DNA of 56,330 bases from Bacillota bacterium. Lineage in GTDB: Bacteria > Bacillota > Clostridia > Acetivibrionales > DTU013. The notes under the pieces are model-generated. The model saw nothing but the letters and a program-made list of their open reading frames with translations, was not told the origin of the DNA and ran no database searches. Shown here one piece after another: positions 25,914 to 35,075 of this stretch (position 1 is the stretch's first letter; each line of letters opens with the position of its first letter). Position numbers and translations under genes: made by a program. The stretch spans positions 1 to 56,330 of the forward strand of contig JAEYRB010000012.1 in the NCBI GenBank assembly GCA_023409735.1. The letters are read 5' to 3'.

Positions 25914-26807
25914 GTGAGTAGTGATATCTTCAGGGGCGTTTTACTATTATGCGATATGGATGGCACGCTCCTTGACAATAAAAGAAGATTGGGAGAAAAA
26001 AACAAAGCTGCCATTGAGAGATTTGTTGAGAGTGGTGGTCTTTTTACATTAGCCACAGGCAGAATGAAGGCATCTGTTGAACTGTACAAATTGCCCATTA
26101 GTGTCCCGGCGATTATATACAATGGTGCTGCTATATATGACTTTAAAAAAGATGAAACGCTATGGAGCGATAACCTTCAGGAATGTATAAAATACGTTAT
26201 TGCTCGGGTTGTGGAAAGGTTTGCAGGAATTGGTCTGGAGGTCTACAGCGGCGGAATCATTTATATTATAAATGAAAATGAGCACACCATAGATCACATG
26301 ATAAGGGAAAGGTTTACACCTGTTTATGTTGATTCGCTTGATGAAATACCTCAACCATGGACAAAGGTACTTTTTGCATGGGAGCCGAAGAAGCTTCCTG
26401 GGGTGGAGAGCTTTCTTAAAGGCTTTAATGAGCCATTTGAGCAGGTTTATTCGGAACTGCAGTTTCTTGAAATTTTAAATAAAGGCATATCAAAGGGCAG
26501 CGGGCTAAGGAGACTAAAACAGCTGCTGGACGAAGAAATTCGTTGTATTGTTGCTATAGGCGATAATATGAATGATATCGAATTGATACAAGAAGCAGAT
26601 GTAGGCATAGCAATGGGGAATGCAAAGGAACCGCTGAAGAGAATTGCAGATTTTTGCTGTATGGATAATGAAAGTGATGCAATAGCAGATGTAATAGACA
26701 GAATCGAAGAGATTGCAAGGGCGTCCTACGAGAAGAAGGAAGCTCCAATGTCAGCAGAAATTCTCATATCCGGATTAAATAGATTGAAGTCAAATTGTTA
26801 TTTATGA
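25914..26807 (+). CDS. Cof-type HAD phosphatase
   Basis: 297 residues. HAD motif I is DMDGTLLDN near residue 15, motif II is the Thr in LATGR, and motif IV is GDNMNDIEL with an EADVGIAMGNA segment after it. A large cap (about residues 85-200) places it in the Cof/C2B group, which dephosphorylates sugar phosphates, flavin precursors or similar metabolites. GTG start; the ribosome site (GGGAAGG) is 11 bases upstream. Confidence 0.92.
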   Translation: MSSDIFRGVLLLCDMDGTLLDNKRRLGEKNKAAIERFVESGGLFTLATGRMKASVELYKLPISVPAIIYNGAAIYDFKKDETLWSDNLQECIKYVIARVVERFAGIGLEVYSGGIIYIINENEHTIDHMIRERFTPVYVDSLDEIPQPWTKVLFAWEPKKLPGVESFLKGFNEPFEQVYSELQFLEILNKGISKGSGLRRLKQLLDEEIRCIVAIGDNMNDIELIQEADVGIAMGNAKEPLKRIADFCCMDNESDAIADVIDRIEEIARASYEKKEAPMSAEILISGLNRLKSNCYL

Positions 26808-26855
26808 GATAAATAATAAGTAATTAATTTATTATAATAATTACTGTGAGGTTAT

Positions 26856-26954
26856 ATGAACAATAAATTTATAAAGATAGTAGCTATAGTTACCGTAGTG
26901 GTATTATTAGTTTCAATATTTTCCATGCTTGGCTACTCACTGTTTTTGAATTAG
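26856..26954 (+). CDS. Single-pass membrane miniprotein
   Basis: 32 residues: a basic start (MNNKFIKI) followed by one hydrophobic helix ending in FLN. It has a plausible site (GTGAGGT) seven bases before the ATG. In size and layout it resembles stressosome-anchoring miniproteins such as Prli42, but I cannot confirm relationship, and no stressosome genes adjoin. Confidence 0.5.
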   Translation: MNNKFIKIVAIVTVVVLLVSIFSMLGYSLFLN

Positions 26955-27020
26955 CAGGATGATCATATTGAGGTGAGCTTGGGGGCTGATGCAGCTTAAG
27001 CTGCAGAAAGGTTGTAGGCA

Positions 27021-27149
27021 ATGGGTGTATATTTTATGCTTATATTATTAATAGCCGGACTCCCATTCACCGGGCTTTATTTGTTTGGCTTCTATGAGGC
27101 AAAGGCATTGGAGCAATCTCATGAAGGGTTAATATCCTGCTATGGATGA
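27021..27149 (+). CDS. Possible small membrane peptide
   Basis: 42 codons: a hydrophobic helix with LILLIAGLPFTGLYLFGF, then a short polar tail. Overlaps the AMMECR1 start by eight bases, which would allow translational coupling. The ribosome site (GTAGG) is weak. Real or not cannot be decided from one sequence. Confidence 0.4.
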   Translation: MGVYFMLILLIAGLPFTGLYLFGFYEAKALEQSHEGLISCYG

Positions 27150-27681
27150 GAAAGACATCATAAGAAATGCTGAGGGGCCATTTGTGGCATTGGCAAAGAC
27201 GGCACTGGAAATGTTCGTTTCTTCCGGTACTGTTATTGATATACCTGAATTGCTTCCCTGGGATATGAGTAAGAGGAGAGCCGGTGTTTTTGTTTCAATT
27301 AAAAAATCTGGACGGCTTAGAGGCTGTATAGGAACAATTACACCTACCAAGAGTAATCTAGCGGAGGAAATAATCCATAATTCTATTAGTTCAGGAACAG
27401 AAGATCCAAAGTATAATCCTGTAGAGCTTTTGGAATTGGATAATCTTATATATTCTGTAGATGTGGTTGACAAACCCGAAAAAATTGAGACAATTCGTGA
27501 ACTAGATGTTAAAAAATATGGGATAATAGTGCGGTCAGGAAGACGCACAGGTCTGCTGCTGCCGGACCTTCAGGGAATAGATACGACGGAAAAGCAACTG
27601 TCGATAGCACTGCTTAAAGCCGGCATAAGCAGTAATGAATCGTATACTATGGAAAGGTTCGCAACTAAAAGGTATAAATAA
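27142..27681 (+). CDS. amrA: AMMECR1-domain protein (AmmeMemoRadiSam system protein A type)
   Basis: 179 residues with the invariant LRGCIG at 59-64 and the family's NPVELLEL segment. In many anaerobes this domain is encoded with a Memo-like dioxygenase and a radical-SAM enzyme (the AmmeMemoRadiSam set); neither partner is present in this window. Biochemical role unknown. Confidence 0.88.
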   Translation: MDEKDIIRNAEGPFVALAKTALEMFVSSGTVIDIPELLPWDMSKRRAGVFVSIKKSGRLRGCIGTITPTKSNLAEEIIHNSISSGTEDPKYNPVELLELDNLIYSVDVVDKPEKIETIRELDVKKYGIIVRSGRRTGLLLPDLQGIDTTEKQLSIALLKAGISSNESYTMERFATKRYK

Positions 27682-27997
27682 TCAAGTTAGATAATAAAAG
27701 TGATACTTGGTTTACTGTCATTTTTAAGACATATAAATCTGTCATCAGGTAAAGAATAATCATATTCCTAAATTATGGAAAATATTCCATCCAACTGTTT
27801 GTTATATTGCACAAAACTTCAATTAATTATTTTAAAATAAAGGTGAAAAAATTGCTTACAAAACCCTAAAAAGAAGGTATAATCTTATTAAGCATAGTAG
27901 TGCGATTTGACGATAAAATATATAAGAATGTATTTTATTTTATTTAATTTAACTGTAAAATTCAAAGTGTACCGATGAAGTAAGGGTGTGAAAATTT
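27682..27997 (+). promoter_or_regulatory. Upstream region and promoter of the cdaA operon
   Basis: 316 bases without a gene. A TTACAA box at 27856 and TATAAT at 27878, 16 bases apart, form a good promoter about 115 bases before cdaA. I see no aptamer of known type in the remaining A+T-rich sequence. Confidence 0.55.
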
Positions 27998-28873
27998 TTG
28001 GATTTCTTCAACAGTATTAACCTGCGCGATTTATTTGATAATTTTGCCGGATATATGGGCTTTACTAATCCGCTTTATATTATTAAGACATTGATAGATA
28101 TAAGTATAGTTTCATTTGCCGTATATAAGATCATTATGCTGGTTAAGGAAACGCGTGCCTGGCAGCTTATTAAAGGACTTTTCCTTATTCTTGTTGCAAC
28201 AGAGCTAAGCAAGATTCTTCAATTGACAACCATCAATTTCATCCTTGAAAAACTGCTGTCAGTTTTGGCACTGGGCGCTATAATACTTTTCCAGCCGGAG
28301 CTTCGCAGAGCATTGGAGAAGATAGGCAGAAGCAGATTTAAGGACATTTTTACCTTTGATGAGGAAAACATGCGTATACAAACAACTGCGGTGATCGAGG
28401 AAATAGTTAAGGCATGTATTGATCTTTCTGCAAAGTATACAGGGGCACTTATTGTTATAGAAAGAGACACAAAGATCGGTGATATAATAAATACAGGTAC
28501 ACAGCTTGACTCTAGTGTATCAACAGAATTATTAGTAAATATTTTTGTACCTGATACACCGCTTCATGACGGTGCAGTCATAATCAGAGATAACAAAATA
28601 AAAGCAGCAGCATGCTTCCTTCCTTTGACGGACAACCCGAACCTTAGTAAGGAATTGGGAACAAGACATAGAGCAGCTCTTGGAATAACAGAGGTGTCGG
28701 ACTGCATTGCCGTTGTAGTATCGGAAGAGTCAGGGAAAATTTCGTTTGCACTAAATGGCGGACTTACCAGAAATCTTACCTCAGATACACTGAGAAAGGC
28801 TCTTAATAAGAATTTGCTCAATAATGATGCAAAAAGTAAAAAAATCGGACTATGGAGGGTTAAGGCCAAGTGA
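27998..28873 (+). CDS. cdaA: Membrane diadenylate cyclase CdaA
   Basis: 291 residues. Three N-terminal membrane helices (about 28-50, 55-72, 82-98) precede a DisA_N catalytic domain with both signature motifs, DGA (191-193) and RHR (223-225). It makes c-di-AMP from two ATP at the membrane and controls potassium balance and wall integrity in Firmicutes. TTG start behind AAGGGTGTGA; no ATG fits. The stop overlaps the GTG of cdaR (GTGA), so both are made together. Confidence 0.97.
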   Translation: MDFFNSINLRDLFDNFAGYMGFTNPLYIIKTLIDISIVSFAVYKIIMLVKETRAWQLIKGLFLILVATELSKILQLTTINFILEKLLSVLALGAIILFQPELRRALEKIGRSRFKDIFTFDEENMRIQTTAVIEEIVKACIDLSAKYTGALIVIERDTKIGDIINTGTQLDSSVSTELLVNIFVPDTPLHDGAVIIRDNKIKAAACFLPLTDNPNLSKELGTRHRAALGITEVSDCIAVVVSEESGKISFALNGGLTRNLTSDTLRKALNKNLLNNDAKSKKIGLWRVKAK

Positions 28874-30117
28874 GCAATTGGTTTAAGAAGGACTTAAAAA
28901 TAAAGATAGTTTCAATCGCAATCGCGATACTTCTTTGGATTTATGTGTCAAATACTGCCAACCCATTTCAATCCGTAACTATTTATAACGTGCCGGTAAC
29001 GATAGAAAATGAGGATTATCTGCAGGATAACGGGTACACACTGAAAAATTCCTACAGTTCAACAATAAACGTTACGATCAGAGGACGTAAAGAAGCTATA
29101 TCTAAGGTTAAGGCAACCGATTTTGAGACAACGCTTGACTTTTCGCAGGTAAAATCCGTTAATGATAAGAAGCTTTATCTTACGCCCCCTGAATGCAGCT
29201 ATAGAGATATTACCATAGTTTCTTACAGCCCATCGGCAATTGATCTCAAGCTTGCCAGAAATAAGAGCGCTGTTTTTAAAGTGGAGCTTAATGACAATAT
29301 TACAATGAAGGCGGGTTATGTTCTTCTGAAAGCATCCATGTTATCGGATAATGTTACAATTAATGGCGAAGAAACGCTTATTGACAGTGTTGATACGATT
29401 AAAGCGGAGCTGGAATTAAAGGATCTGGACAGAGATGTGACTCAGCAGGTGAAATGCAAGGTATACGATAAAGCAGGCAATGAAATAAGCAGCCTTGGTA
29501 ATAATCTTTTTGTTACTGTTAAGCTGGAGGTAGCAAAGCAGGTAGCTGTATCCCTGGTAACGAGGGGAAATCTTGCCGCAGATGCAGTTGAGACCCGAAG
29601 AATAATTAATCCGGACAGTGTATTAATTACAGGCCCTGTAGAGACTATTTCGAAGATAAATGAGCTAAAGACTGAGCAGGTAGATATAAGTGGTGTAGAC
29701 AGTAATTATAATACACAGATCCATCTTATTGTACCTGATGGTGTAAAGTTAGCTAATACAGACGGAACCATAAATGTGGCCATCAGCGTTGAAAAGCTTA
29801 TAACCAAGGACATAGAGTTTAGTAAGGGAGACATGTCCATATTGAATGCCAATAATAATGGTACTCTCAATTATGAGATAAAGACAGATAAGCTGACAAT
29901 TCAGTTAAAGGGTATGCAGGCAGATATTAATGCGGTCAGGTCAGGCAGCCTTAGACCAGCTGTTGATGTTTCAGGACTTACTGAGGGTCAGTACAACCTT
30001 CCGTTGAATATTACGCTGCCGGCTAAAGTAAAGCTTATGCAGCAGGCATATGTTGATGTATTAATAACTAAAGTCGATAATAATACAGAGGTTGGAGATA
30101 CGCCGGCTACTGAATAG
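28870..30117 (+). CDS. cdaR: CdaR (YbbR-domain regulator of CdaA)
   Basis: 415 residues. One N-terminal helix (about 10-30, ending LLWIYVSNTANP) anchors a long extracytoplasmic part made of about four YbbR repeats with the recurring pattern of a valine-rich strand, a hydrophobic pair and a P-x-x-V turn. CdaR binds CdaA and tunes c-di-AMP synthesis, and GlmM can also inhibit CdaA; all three genes are here. GTG start inside the cdaA stop. Confidence 0.95.
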   Translation: MSNWFKKDLKIKIVSIAIAILLWIYVSNTANPFQSVTIYNVPVTIENEDYLQDNGYTLKNSYSSTINVTIRGRKEAISKVKATDFETTLDFSQVKSVNDKKLYLTPPECSYRDITIVSYSPSAIDLKLARNKSAVFKVELNDNITMKAGYVLLKASMLSDNVTINGEETLIDSVDTIKAELELKDLDRDVTQQVKCKVYDKAGNEISSLGNNLFVTVKLEVAKQVAVSLVTRGNLAADAVETRRIINPDSVLITGPVETISKINELKTEQVDISGVDSNYNTQIHLIVPDGVKLANTDGTINVAISVEKLITKDIEFSKGDMSILNANNNGTLNYEIKTDKLTIQLKGMQADINAVRSGSLRPAVDVSGLTEGQYNLPLNITLPAKVKLMQQAYVDVLITKVDNNTEVGDTPATE

Positions 30118-30201
30118 TATTTGCAGTATTGAAAATAATTAAGGAAAAGTCAGAGATAAAGACATAGTAAGAAGAAGATAAGAAAAGCAGGCAGAAAATA
30201 T

Positions 30202-31794
30202 ATGAAGCTTATGGTAACAGATATCAGAATTTCAGCAAAGGATGGCGTTGATGAGCTTAAGGAGAAAGTATCAAAGCTGCTTGGGATAAAGGATTCTGAC
30301 TTTCATAAATTTAAAATTGTAAAGGAAGCCATAGATGCAAGAAAAAAACCCGACATAAGCCGGGTTTATTCAGTTTTACTGGAGCTCCCGAAAACAAGCA
30401 GGTATAGAAAGTGCAGGCAGGTCAGAGAGTTTGCCGAGGAGAAGAACCAGCCAATTGAGCCCGGACACAAAATTATGAGTGCACGTCCGGTTATCGTTGG
30501 CAGCGGCCCCGCGGGATTATTTGCCGCCTTGACGCTTGCCGCCCAAGGGTATAGGCCACTTGTGCTTGAACGTGGCCAGTGTGTTGAAAAAAGGAACGCA
30601 GCTATTGAGACATATTGGAAAACCGGCATGCTTGATACAGAATGTAATGTCCAGTTTGGCGAGGGCGGTGCAGGAACGTTTTCTGACGGTAAGCTGACAA
30701 CTAGGATAAATGACAGGCGCTGTGAAAAAGTGCTGCAGCAGTTTTATGAAGCCGGGGCGTCGGAAGACATTTTGTACAAGGCAAAACCCCATATAGGTTC
30801 GGATGTGCTGCGGAAAGTGGTAGCGAATATGCGAGCTCGCCTGATTGAAATGGGCGGTGAGATCAGATTTGGTGCCAAAGTAACCTCACTTATAATAAGA
30901 AATGGCCGGGCTGTAGGTGTTGTCGTAGACGGCGGCACAGAGATCGAAGCAGGTGTAGTTGTGCTTGCAATAGGCCACAGTGCCAGGGATACCTTCTCAA
31001 GCTTGCTTAAAAACGGTATATATATGGAACAAAAGCCTTTTTCAATAGGTGTAAGGATAGAGCATCCGCAAGAAATGATCAACTCGATACAATACGGAAG
31101 CGAAGGCATTGCCGCAGAACTTGGAGCAGCAGATTATCAGCTGTTTTGTAAGACCGGAGACAGAACGGCATATACCTTTTGTATGTGTCCGGGCGGAGTG
31201 GTCGTTGCCGCTGCTTCTGAGAAGGATACCATTGTAACGAATGGTATGAGCTATTATGCCAGGGATAGGGAGAACGCTAACAGTGCATTTGTCGTTTCTG
31301 TGGGACCCGGTGATTATGGAAGCAATAATGCGCTTGCAGGAGTTGAGTTTCAAAGAGAGTGGGAGAAAAAAGCCTATATCCTTGGTGGAGGAGGCGGTGC
31401 AGCCCCGGTACAGCGTTTGGAAGATTTTATCAGTGGCAGGATGACGACAGCTTTTGGCAGGGTTAAGCCCAGCTATACCGGAAATACATCATTTGCCGAT
31501 CTTAATGGTTGTTTGCCGGATTATGTTACATCAGCCATGAAAACAGCAGTACCGTTCTTCGATAACAAGCTTAAAGGCTTTGGCTTGAAGGATGCAGTTC
31601 TGACCGGAGTGGAAACCAGAACATCATCACCTGTAAGAATGACAAGAGGCGCGGCTTTTGAAGCTGAAGGAATAAGCGGCCTCTATCCGACGGGGGAGGG
31701 CGCGGGATATGCAGGTGGAATAGTCAGCGCAGCTGTGGACGGGATCCGTATAGCAGAACAGATTATATTAACATACTCGCCGCTGGAAAGGTAA
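30202..31794 (+). CDS. FAD-dependent dehydrogenase of the COG2509 group
   Basis: 530 residues. An N-terminal ferredoxin-like domain (1-85) precedes an FAD/NAD-binding fold with VGSGPAGLFAAL (GxGxxG at 100-105), the glutathione-reductase-like GEGGAGTFSDGKL segment and a C-terminal FAD motif GLYPTGEGAGYAGG. This conserved clostridial flavoprotein has no assigned reaction. Its place between cdaR and glmM is a recurrent arrangement in Clostridia, which suggests a physiological link, but none is established. The ribosome site is weak (AAAAGCAGGCAG). Confidence 0.88.
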   Translation: MKLMVTDIRISAKDGVDELKEKVSKLLGIKDSDFHKFKIVKEAIDARKKPDISRVYSVLLELPKTSRYRKCRQVREFAEEKNQPIEPGHKIMSARPVIVGSGPAGLFAALTLAAQGYRPLVLERGQCVEKRNAAIETYWKTGMLDTECNVQFGEGGAGTFSDGKLTTRINDRRCEKVLQQFYEAGASEDILYKAKPHIGSDVLRKVVANMRARLIEMGGEIRFGAKVTSLIIRNGRAVGVVVDGGTEIEAGVVVLAIGHSARDTFSSLLKNGIYMEQKPFSIGVRIEHPQEMINSIQYGSEGIAAELGAADYQLFCKTGDRTAYTFCMCPGGVVVAAASEKDTIVTNGMSYYARDRENANSAFVVSVGPGDYGSNNALAGVEFQREWEKKAYILGGGGGAAPVQRLEDFISGRMTTAFGRVKPSYTGNTSFADLNGCLPDYVTSAMKTAVPFFDNKLKGFGLKDAVLTGVETRTSSPVRMTRGAAFEAEGISGLYPTGEGAGYAGGIVSAAVDGIRIAEQIILTYSPLER

Positions 31795-31980
31795 GTCCTG
31801 CGTACATACTTACGTGAATTTATATCAGCTTAATGAATACCTATGTAACTTCAGCTTATGATTGTCCCATCATAGCTCTAAAAGAATAACATTGGAGCAT
31901 AGAAATTAATATGCTTTCATAGTGTTTATTAAATGTAAAAAATAAACATATGATGTCAAAACATGTAATTAGAAAAAATA

Positions 31981-32009
31981 TTGTTATATTACGAACAAAT
32001 AGTTATAAT
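31981..32009 (+). promoter_or_regulatory. Promoter of glmM
   Basis: TTGTTA and TATAAT boxes separated by 17 bases, 84 bases before the glmM start. It indicates that glmM can be transcribed separately from cdaA-cdaR. Confidence 0.65.
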
Positions 32010-32092
32010 TATTCTAAATATGGAATAGACGATTATATAAAATATTTACAGTATATATGAGGATACAAATTTAGAAATCAGGGGGTTAATAA

Positions 32093-33442
32093 ATGGCTAG
32101 ACTTTTTGGAACAGATGGGGTCAGAGGAGTTGCTAATTCTGAATTGACAGCAGAGCTTGCATACAAGCTTGGGCAAGCAGGAGCCTATGTACTTACTGCG
32201 GAGACAAAGCACACGGCTAAAATATTGGTTGGTATGGATACAAGGATATCAGGACACCTCCTGGAGGCGGCACTTGTAGCCGGTATTTGCTCTGTTGGTG
32301 CAGAAGCGGTATGCCTGGGCGTTATGCCGACTCCGGCAATAGCATATTTGACAAGACATTACAAAGCTGATGCGGGAGTAGTAATATCTGCTTCACATAA
32401 TCCATTCGAATTTAATGGTATTAAGTTCTTTAATTCAAAGGGCTACAAGCTGCCCGACAGTACAGAGGACAAAATAGAAGAGTTGATAAATACTGGTCTT
32501 GATACTGTAAACCTGCCTACCGGTGAGGGGATTGGCAGACGGAGAGAGGCTCCGGGTGCATTCAGAGATTATGTGGACTTTTTAAAGAGCACCTCAAGCT
32601 GCGACCTGAAGGGTGTTAAAATTGCCTTAGACTGCGCGAATGGCGCGTCAAGCAATATTGCTCCGGTATTATTTTCAGAGCTTGGAGCTGAGGTACATAC
32701 TATAAATAATACGCCTGATGGAGTAAATATAAACCTTGACTGTGGATCAACGCACATTGGTGCATTGAAAAAATTTGTTGTAGAATGCGGCGCTGATGTC
32801 GGCTTTGCCTTTGACGGCGATGCAGACAGGATGCTTGCTGTTGATGAGACCGGTGCATTGGTTGATGGAGATCAGATAATGTCAATAATCGGTCTTGCAT
32901 TAAAGAAACAGGGACTTCTGGCAAAGGATACAATAGTTGCTACTGTAATGAGCAATCTGGGCTTTGATATTATGGCAAAAAACAATGGCCTAAACCTGGT
33001 TAAAACTAATGTAGGGGACAGATACGTTCTTGAAGAAATGCTCGATAAGGGTTACATCCTGGGTGGTGAACAATCAGGCCATATAATATTCCTTGAACAC
33101 AATACAACAGGTGATGGACAGCTTACAGCTGTACAGCTTCTTTGTGTACTCAAGTCATCAGGCAGGAAGCTTTCTGAGCTGGCTGATATCATGCATGTGC
33201 TGCCTCAGGTGCTCAAGAATGCTAAGGTGAAGAATGAGAAAAAGTATAGTTATCTCGAGGATGAGCTTGTAGCAAGGCTTTGCAATGAACTTGAGGCAGA
33301 GTTCCATGGCGAAGGCAGAGTGCTGATCAGGCCTTCAGGGACAGAACCTCTGGTACGTGTAATGATCGAAGGTAAGGATGTGGAGTACATTACCAAGAGA
33401 GCAGCAGAGCTTGCAGAAATTATTGAGCAGCGCTTAGGGTAA
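32093..33442 (+). CDS. glmM: Phosphoglucosamine mutase
   Basis: 449 residues, the typical length. The N-terminus LFGTDGVRGVAN, active-site phosphoserine S101 in ISASHNPFEFNG, the magnesium loop DGDADR and the C-terminal phosphate-binding RPSGTEPLVRVM are all present. It converts glucosamine-6-phosphate to glucosamine-1-phosphate for peptidoglycan precursors, and in Firmicutes it can bind and inhibit CdaA. GlmS, which supplies its substrate, is 2 kb downstream. Starts behind TCAGGGGG. Confidence 0.98.
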   Translation: MARLFGTDGVRGVANSELTAELAYKLGQAGAYVLTAETKHTAKILVGMDTRISGHLLEAALVAGICSVGAEAVCLGVMPTPAIAYLTRHYKADAGVVISASHNPFEFNGIKFFNSKGYKLPDSTEDKIEELINTGLDTVNLPTGEGIGRRREAPGAFRDYVDFLKSTSSCDLKGVKIALDCANGASSNIAPVLFSELGAEVHTINNTPDGVNINLDCGSTHIGALKKFVVECGADVGFAFDGDADRMLAVDETGALVDGDQIMSIIGLALKKQGLLAKDTIVATVMSNLGFDIMAKNNGLNLVKTNVGDRYVLEEMLDKGYILGGEQSGHIIFLEHNTTGDGQLTAVQLLCVLKSSGRKLSELADIMHVLPQVLKNAKVKNEKKYSYLEDELVARLCNELEAEFHGEGRVLIRPSGTEPLVRVMIEGKDVEYITKRAAELAEIIEQRLG

Positions 33443-33472
33443 TTTTCCTTAATTGGTTCTGCGATTTTTTGA

Positions 33473-33507
33473 AATAAGCCGCTGTCCTCTTAGGGCAGCG
33501 GCTTATG
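33473..33507. terminator. Hairpin between convergent glmM and beta-helix gene
   Basis: ATAAGCCGCTG and CAGCGGCTTAT form an 11-bp perfect stem extended by CCT/AGG. Lacks a clear T-run on either side, but its location between converging stop codons suggests a two-way terminator. Confidence 0.65.
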
Positions 33508-33524
33508 CTCATAATTATGTAAAA

Positions 33525-34184
33525 TCATACTCTCGGAACGCATGCTCCGTTGTTTTTAAGTATATGCTTTTCGGGAATATAGCCTCTAACGGGGGTAAGA
33601 GGATATACGATGCTGTTCTTTCCGATAACTGTGCCGGGGTGCAGAACTGAGTTGCAGCCCACCTCTGAGTAATCACCTACAATTGCTCCGAATTTCCTTA
33701 AGCCTGTTTCTATGCACTCAGCACCGTTTCTTACTCTTACGGACTGACCATTTGATTTGAGGTTGGAGCATATTACGCCTGCGCCAAGATGTGCTTTGCA
33801 GCCCAGTATAGAGTCGCCTACATAATTATAGTGAGGCACCTGAACTCTGTTAAACAGAAGCGAATTCTTGAGCTCAGTTGAGTTGCCGACCACTACCTCG
33901 TTCCCTATAATAACATTCTCGCGTATAAAAGCACACTGTCTTATTTCACAGTTATAACCAATAATAGCAGGTCCCTTTATAGTTACAGTCCTTTCAATGG
34001 TGGTACCTTTACCAACCCATACATTTTCAGCGATCTGTTCAAAATCAGCGGGAAGAGTTTTTGCAAACTCGGGCAGGAAGGTTTTGATCTTTGCGAATAC
34101 CTCCCATGGATACTGAACTCCATCGAAAATTGCTCTTTCGAAGCACTCGTTAAGGTCAAACAGATCCTCAATTTTTATATTCAT
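33525..34184 (-). CDS. Left-handed beta-helix protein, GlmU-like acyltransferase half
   Basis: 219 residues. A short helical start (1-50) is followed by hexapeptide repeats (about 55-200), including IIGYNCEI, VIIGNEVVVG, HLGAGVICSN, NGAECIETG and VIGKNSIVYP. The layout matches the C-terminal half of sugar-1-phosphate nucleotidyltransferases such as GlmU, without the N-terminal pyrophosphorylase domain. The ATG at 34184 follows AGAAAGGATA; an upstream ATG lies before that site. It faces glmM tail to tail. Acetylation of an amino sugar phosphate or nucleotide sugar binding is inferred from fold and context. Confidence 0.85.
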   Translation of the reverse strand: MNIKIEDLFDLNECFERAIFDGVQYPWEVFAKIKTFLPEFAKTLPADFEQIAENVWVGKGTTIERTVTIKGPAIIGYNCEIRQCAFIRENVIIGNEVVVGNSTELKNSLLFNRVQVPHYNYVGDSILGCKAHLGAGVICSNLKSNGQSVRVRNGAECIETGLRKFGAIVGDYSEVGCNSVLHPGTVIGKNSIVYPLTPVRGYIPEKHILKNNGACVPRV

Positions 34185-34397
34185 ATATGTTCTATCCTTT
34201 CTCATAAAATTATCAATGTGAATATAATACTACACTATTATATTATTATTTTATTAATGAGTAAATCTGTGCTTCTTATTACATTATCTTATTTTCCTTT
34301 GGAAGCTTGTCGTTGATAATATGGATATGTCCCGTGAGGGCATAGCATAGCACATATATATGGACATTAAAAATACGTTACCGTTCAGATATGAAAT

Positions 34398-34678
34398 CTA
34401 TGGAGCTATTGCACAATGACGAAACCGAAGCTCCATTTGTAAGAGCTATCTAGTTCAGCAAGCATTTTTTAGCGCAAGCGCTAAAAAGAGGCTACATTAA
34501 TGTAATGCTTTTACAAAGTAAAAGCACTAGCAAGTCGAAACTCGTAAAAATGCTTCGGAATAAAATAAGATGAAGCATTTTTCCTCAAACAGTCGACTTG
34601 CTGATCTTCGCTCTGACAAGATATCTCTAAGCAGCATTACGCTTATTGGTGTTCTTACATTGCACAATAGCTCCATCA
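34398..34678. mobile_element. MITE-like element with terminal inverted repeats
   Basis: About 280 bases without coding capacity, bounded by inverted copies of ATGGAGCTATTGCACAATG (17 of 19 positions match; outer 12 perfect). Inside are nested hairpins: TTTTTAGCGC/GCGCTAAAAA, AAAAATGCTTC/GAAGCATTTTT and AGCAAGTCGA/TCGACTTGCT. Terminal repeats plus dense internal symmetry and no gene are typical of miniature inverted-repeat transposable elements. No clear target duplication beyond two bases. It ends about 63 bases before the promoter of the glmS transcript. Confidence 0.75.
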
Positions 34679-34740
34679 AAGAGGGTGTCTGAGCAGTAAC
34701 AAAAACACTTAAAATGTTACTAATTTGAGGTAAAACTGTA

Positions 34741-34770
34741 TTGACATTACGTCAAAACCTTGAATATAAT
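34741..34770 (+). promoter_or_regulatory. Consensus promoter of the glmS ribozyme transcript
   Basis: Perfect TTGACA and TATAAT with an 18-base spacer, preceded by an A-rich stretch. Predicted start near 34777, about 100 bases before the ribozyme cleavage site. Confidence 0.85.
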
Positions 34771-34870
34771 GTGGTATGACTATTAAAATATAGCCTGAAT
34801 GGAAAAGAAGAATAATAGAAGTGTGTTGGGATTATTATCCGGAAAGAGAGGTGTACTTACAGGATAGCAA

Positions 34871-35075
34871 ATATAGCGCCAGGACAGAACCGATGACAGA
34901 ACTGAGCTTTTATGGCAAACATGTCGGTCTGTTGACGAGGGGGAGGAGGTCACGACAAAGTAATGTCGTGAGTTATCGAAAGATTCGGCGGAAACCTCCC
35001 GATTGGTCACGATCGTAGAGCCAAACAGAAACTGCAGGCAACTGCAAAACAAAAATGGCTTAAGTGGCAGTCCCA
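34871..35075 (+). ncRNA. glmS ribozyme (glucosamine-6-phosphate-activated)
   Basis: The cleavage site is expected between A34875 and G34876 (ATATA|GCGCC). The conserved core follows: GTTGACGAGG, a GGGAGG / CCTCCC helix, TTATCGAAA and TTCGGCGGAAACCTCCCG, then the 3' helices ending near GGCTTAAGTGGC. The extra stem GTCACGAC/GTCGTGA is inserted in the P2-P2.1 region. Self-cleavage on binding glucosamine-6-phosphate destabilises the downstream glmS message, giving feedback control. Recognised from the consensus; boundaries are approximate. Confidence 0.93.

Noticed and set aside
33453..33650. 65-codon plus-strand frame after glmM
   Set aside because: Covers the terminator hairpin and the reverse strand of the beta-helix gene.
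34821..35018. 65-codon frame upstream of glmS
   Set aside because: Falls within the glmS ribozyme, whose conserved core accounts for the sequence.
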